In this document: piece after piece, positions 61,424 through 64,000 of the stretch
Numbering within the stretch: the first letter of the stretch is position 1
How the letters are laid out: every line of letters starts with the position of its first letter
NCBI RefSeq assembly: GCF_004208415.1
Contig: NZ_CP035758.1
Span: 5,022,001 to 5,086,000, forward strand
Source: Ktedonosporobacter rubrisoli
GTDB taxonomy: Bacteria > Chloroflexota > Ktedonobacteria > Ktedonobacterales > Ktedonobacteraceae
Direction: 5' to 3'
DNA: 64,000 nucleotides
The notes under the pieces: model-generated
What the model was told of the DNA's origin: nothing
The model's input: only the letters and a program-made list of their open reading frames with translations
The model's database searches: none
Position numbers and translations under genes: made by a program

Positions 61424-62045
61424 TTTCATCTCCTGAAAAATTATTCCACTTTCTGTGAATGCGGCTCAGAGACGAGCCAGCTATACGCTCTTATCAGAGA
61501 TACATTACATAATCGTCACTTCTCTGGTGCTGATAATACCTCCTTTCTCAATCCAGCCATGGCAGACGCCTGATCTCAGAGGGAACATATCCCGCAAGAG
61601 CAAAAGCAAACCAAACAGAGGAATATGCATGCATATCTATTTATGTTGAAAATAGTGGTTCTGCATGATCCATCCACAACCTTACGTGCTCTACATCCAG
61701 ATCGTTAATATATAAAACGCTGAGGACTTTAACTTCTATTGGCACCTGGTGCGCGCTTCCATTACTTATAAAGAAACGCTTGTGAAATATGGAATGTTTC
61801 CTAATAAATCCCCTGCCTCACTACTATCAGGCAAATCTAACATCGACATAATACTACAAGACAAGAATTTTTCATAGATAATTATTTATGGTTGATTGAT
61901 AGTTCTTTCTCCCAAAGGCAAGGACCTACGTAGCGGTAAAGCAGGAATACTGCTTTGCTCAGCGTATGGTGGCAGTAGCTGGGAAGGCCAGCTACCACCA
62001 TCCACATATATTCCAGAAAACTACTCTGTGTCAAGGCTTACCGCT
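61424..62045. other. Gap between the two solute-binding genes
   Basis: About 620 bases with no gene. Near the 62046 gene's end, TGGTG..GTAGCTG (61967-61981) pairs with CAGCTACCACCA (61989-62000), and AAAGCAG-gaata-CTGCTTT (61938-61956) forms a second hairpin; they probably end the upstream gene's transcript. The AT-rich part (61600-61900) should hold the promoter of copy A. Confidence 0.45.
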
Positions 62046-63812
62046 CTAGGAGACTGTAGCATTGGCGCAGGGCGTATCGGTCGAGATGTAGATCTTGCCC
62101 CAATCGTCGGGAGGTGTCAGGTTCATAGCGTTATAGGTCTTTCCCTGAACACAAGGCTTGGTCAAGCCGGCAGTTATCTGCTGCTCGATGGGGAACCAGG
62201 CCACATCGTTGACCAGCTCCTGCTCGATCTTATTGTACTCAGTCAGGCGCGCCGTTGGGTCTTGCATGACATCAGCCTGCTCCATGCGCTGCTGCAAAGC
62301 CTGCTGCGCAGCGGCATCAGGACTATTGTTCTGGCCAAAGTTCATGCCGTTCTGGCCCGCGCCCTTGCCAAACTGCAGAGTCGTCCAGTCCTGGGGATCT
62401 GGATAGTCCACAATGTAGGCTGGACCTGAATAGAACATCAAAGGATTGTTGGCACTAAGCTGCTCATCACTTATCAACTTATTAAAATCGATGTCGTCAA
62501 GCTTAACAGTGACGCCCAACACCTGCTGCCACATTTGCTGCAGAATCGACATCTCGTCTCTGACGTCCTGTGAGCCAGTGCTGGCATAGGTCAGCGTAAG
62601 CGGCGGAAGATCCTTGGCACTGTTATAGCCGTCTTCCTTGAGGCCCTGCTCAAACAACTGCTTAGCCATGGCCGGATCGCCTGCTGTGCCTTTGACGCCC
62701 GCCGGTCCGGTCAGATCCGGGTTATAGCCAGGCTGCCCTTGAGGCACGATATGGTTGGTAGCGATATAGTGATTCTTCCAGACCTTCTGGACAATGAGAT
62801 CTTTGTTGACGGCCAGTTCAAAGGCCTGGCGGATCTTGGTATTGTCGAAGGGCTTGATTTTCATGTTCATCGCGTAGTAGTTGATCGCAAGGAGAGGATG
62901 CTGGTGATAATCAGGCCGCGTCTTATCCTGCGTGAAATTAGTCAGCGGGATGCCTGTGTCGTCAACTCGATCAACCAGATAATCTTTGCGTGTGGTAGCA
63001 TTGCCACCTTTGTTTAAGGGAAAGATCAGCTCTTTGAGCTGTGGCTTGGTACCATAGTAGTTCTCGTTAGGTACAAGATCAACTTTCTCGCCATGTGTAT
63101 AGCTCTTGATCTTGAATGGGCCAGTACTACCAGCCCCATCACCGAGATGGTCAACCCACTTTGGAGTAAATTCGCCATACTTCTGGACCAGGCTCTTCTC
63201 CACCACAAAGGCATTAGTATTAGCAATAGTGTCCAGAAAGAAGGCCACCGGCTTGTTAAGCTTAATAGTGATGGTATTGTCATCAGGCACAATCAGGCTG
63301 TCGCCAATGATTGTCTTGATCTTGCCGCCGTTCAGCTTGTCAGAATCCTTGATATATTGCAAGAAGTAAGCTGCAGTAGTAGACTTCATCTGCGGCTGCA
63401 AAGCTCGATCAATCGAGTAAGCCACATCGTTAGCCGTTAGCGGGGTACCATCGCTAAACTTGAGGCCAGATTTAAGATGGAAAGTATAGCTAAGTCCATC
63501 GCTCGCCTTGTCCCAGGATTGGGCCAGCTGAGGGTGGACATCCAACTTATTGTCAAAAGAAACCAGGCCGGTATAGAGTGTAGTAGCAACCTCGGCCGAT
63601 AGCTGATCCGCAATGAGAGCCGGGTCAAGCGAAGCGAAATCAGAGAGGCCAGAGCCCGGCCCCGTAGCGATATACACCTGCTTGTTATCAGCTGCTTTGG
63701 TATGTGCTCCTTGCGCAGGAGCTGTGCTTGTGCCGCCGCTTCCACCGCAGGCTGCGACAAGCATCGCCAGCAAACAAAATACTGGCAATAAGAACTTACT
63801 TCCAAACTTCAT
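62046..63812 (-). CDS. ABC-transporter solute-binding lipoprotein, family 5 (copy B)
   Basis: A 588-residue lipoprotein, closely similar to copy A over its whole length: lipobox LLAMLVAACGGS, LKSGLKFSDGTPLTANDVAY, IRQAFELAVNKDLIVQKVW and GPAYIVDYPDPQDWT. The most alike stretch is around QPGYNPDLTGPAGVKGTAGD, identical in both. The ATG at 63812 is chosen because CAGGAGATG precedes it, as in copy A; an in-frame ATG lies 12 codons upstream. The two may bind different but related solutes and share one transporter encoded elsewhere. Confidence 0.88.
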   Translation of the reverse strand: MKFGSKFLLPVFCLLAMLVAACGGSGGTSTAPAQGAHTKAADNKQVYIATGPGSGLSDFASLDPALIADQLSAEVATTLYTGLVSFDNKLDVHPQLAQSWDKASDGLSYTFHLKSGLKFSDGTPLTANDVAYSIDRALQPQMKSTTAAYFLQYIKDSDKLNGGKIKTIIGDSLIVPDDNTITIKLNKPVAFFLDTIANTNAFVVEKSLVQKYGEFTPKWVDHLGDGAGSTGPFKIKSYTHGEKVDLVPNENYYGTKPQLKELIFPLNKGGNATTRKDYLVDRVDDTGIPLTNFTQDKTRPDYHQHPLLAINYYAMNMKIKPFDNTKIRQAFELAVNKDLIVQKVWKNHYIATNHIVPQGQPGYNPDLTGPAGVKGTAGDPAMAKQLFEQGLKEDGYNSAKDLPPLTLTYASTGSQDVRDEMSILQQMWQQVLGVTVKLDDIDFNKLISDEQLSANNPLMFYSGPAYIVDYPDPQDWTTLQFGKGAGQNGMNFGQNNSPDAAAQQALQQRMEQADVMQDPTARLTEYNKIEQELVNDVAWFPIEQQITAGLTKPCVQGKTYNAMNLTPPDDWGKIYISTDTPCANATVS

Positions 63813-64000
63813 GCATTCATCTCCTGAAAAATAATTCCTTATTCTCAAAGAAAGCGGTTGGGACGAGGCAAAATCGCCTTCTCTCTTATACTTATCGACA
63901 CTAAGGTCCTTATCACTCTCCTTTCAAGATCTGCAAGAATGATCTGCATCTCTTCTCAGTGGGCAACACAGTATGAGAGGCAAGCAGGAAAAATGCCAAA
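63813..64000. other. Upstream region of copy B, to window end
   Basis: No gene start is visible. The last 190 bases probably hold the promoter of the solute-binding gene on the minus strand, but no clear -35/-10 pair stood out. Confidence 0.3.

Noticed and set aside
1-64000. tRNA, rRNA and CRISPR arrays
   Set aside because: No TPsiC-loop-like or cloverleaf pattern, no rRNA segments and no regularly spaced repeats were noticed when reading both strands; a dedicated scan could still find a missed tRNA.

Overview
The window is about 64 kb of a bacterial chromosome of roughly 50% GC. The most likely source is a filamentous, soil-type member of the Chloroflexota (class Ktedonobacteria or close to it). 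This is an inference from gene style: many one- and two-component regulators, lipoproteins with ...LLAMLVAACGG... signal peptides, a CYP102-type self-sufficient P450, an RNHCP protein, and a mix of actinobacterial-like and Firmicutes-like genes. No rRNA, tRNA or CRISPR array was seen.

Layout. 1-6.6 kb: the 3' part of comEC, a zinc-ribbon membrane protein, a tyrosine-recombinase-like protein with a degenerate active site, a GT39-type membrane glycosyltransferase, two small XRE-type regulators and a DinB/MDMPI-fold protein. 6.7-10.1 kb: a rifampicin-phosphotransferase-like enzyme with its TetR regulator. 10.9-20.4 kb: an RNHCP protein, an OmpR-type and a NarL-type two-component system, a methyltransferase, a LysM protein and small unknowns. 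20.4-32.9 kb: the most interesting region (next paragraph). 33-45 kb: two small membrane proteins, an aldehyde dehydrogenase, an orphan kdpA, a frameshifted menA, a LacI regulator, copA and a DUF202 protein. 44.9-45.9 kb: a complete IS5-family element. 46-52 kb: TetR/CYP102 pair and a cysteine-desulfurase-like enzyme. 52-60 kb: a beta-propeller protein, a CbiMQO cobalt/nickel transporter and a CopC-CopD copper protein with a partner. 59.7-63.8 kb: two tandem family-5 solute-binding lipoproteins.

The region 20.4-32.9 kb carries a whole phosphotransferase system (EI, HPr and a glucitol-family EII with a split SrlE), the GutM protein, a SorC-type regulator, an IspD-type cytidylyltransferase, a SAF-domain oxidoreductase of the family that contains the DXR-like (DRL/DXR-II) enzymes, and an acetoin-dehydrogenase-like E1alpha/E1beta/E2 complex. 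The genes form two divergent operons plus a SorC-EI operon, and all three promoters carry the same TGTGCA-type sequence near the expected start point. Taken together they suggest a catabolic and salvage route for a branched polyol such as 2-C-methyl-D-erythritol. In this model the PTS makes MEP, the DRL-like enzyme turns MEP into 1-deoxyxylulose 5-phosphate (DXP), and the acetoin-dehydrogenase-like complex cleaves DXP into acetyl-CoA and glyceraldehyde 3-phosphate. IspD would divert MEP to isoprenoids. The model is an inference and is not demonstrated by the sequence.

Several genes look broken or altered: menA has a one-base deletion in a G-run, the IS transposase needs a frameshift at an A8 run, kdpA stands alone and has Arg in place of a filter glycine, and the recombinase and ComEC lack usual catalytic residues. 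Many convergent gene pairs are separated by strong bidirectional hairpin terminators.
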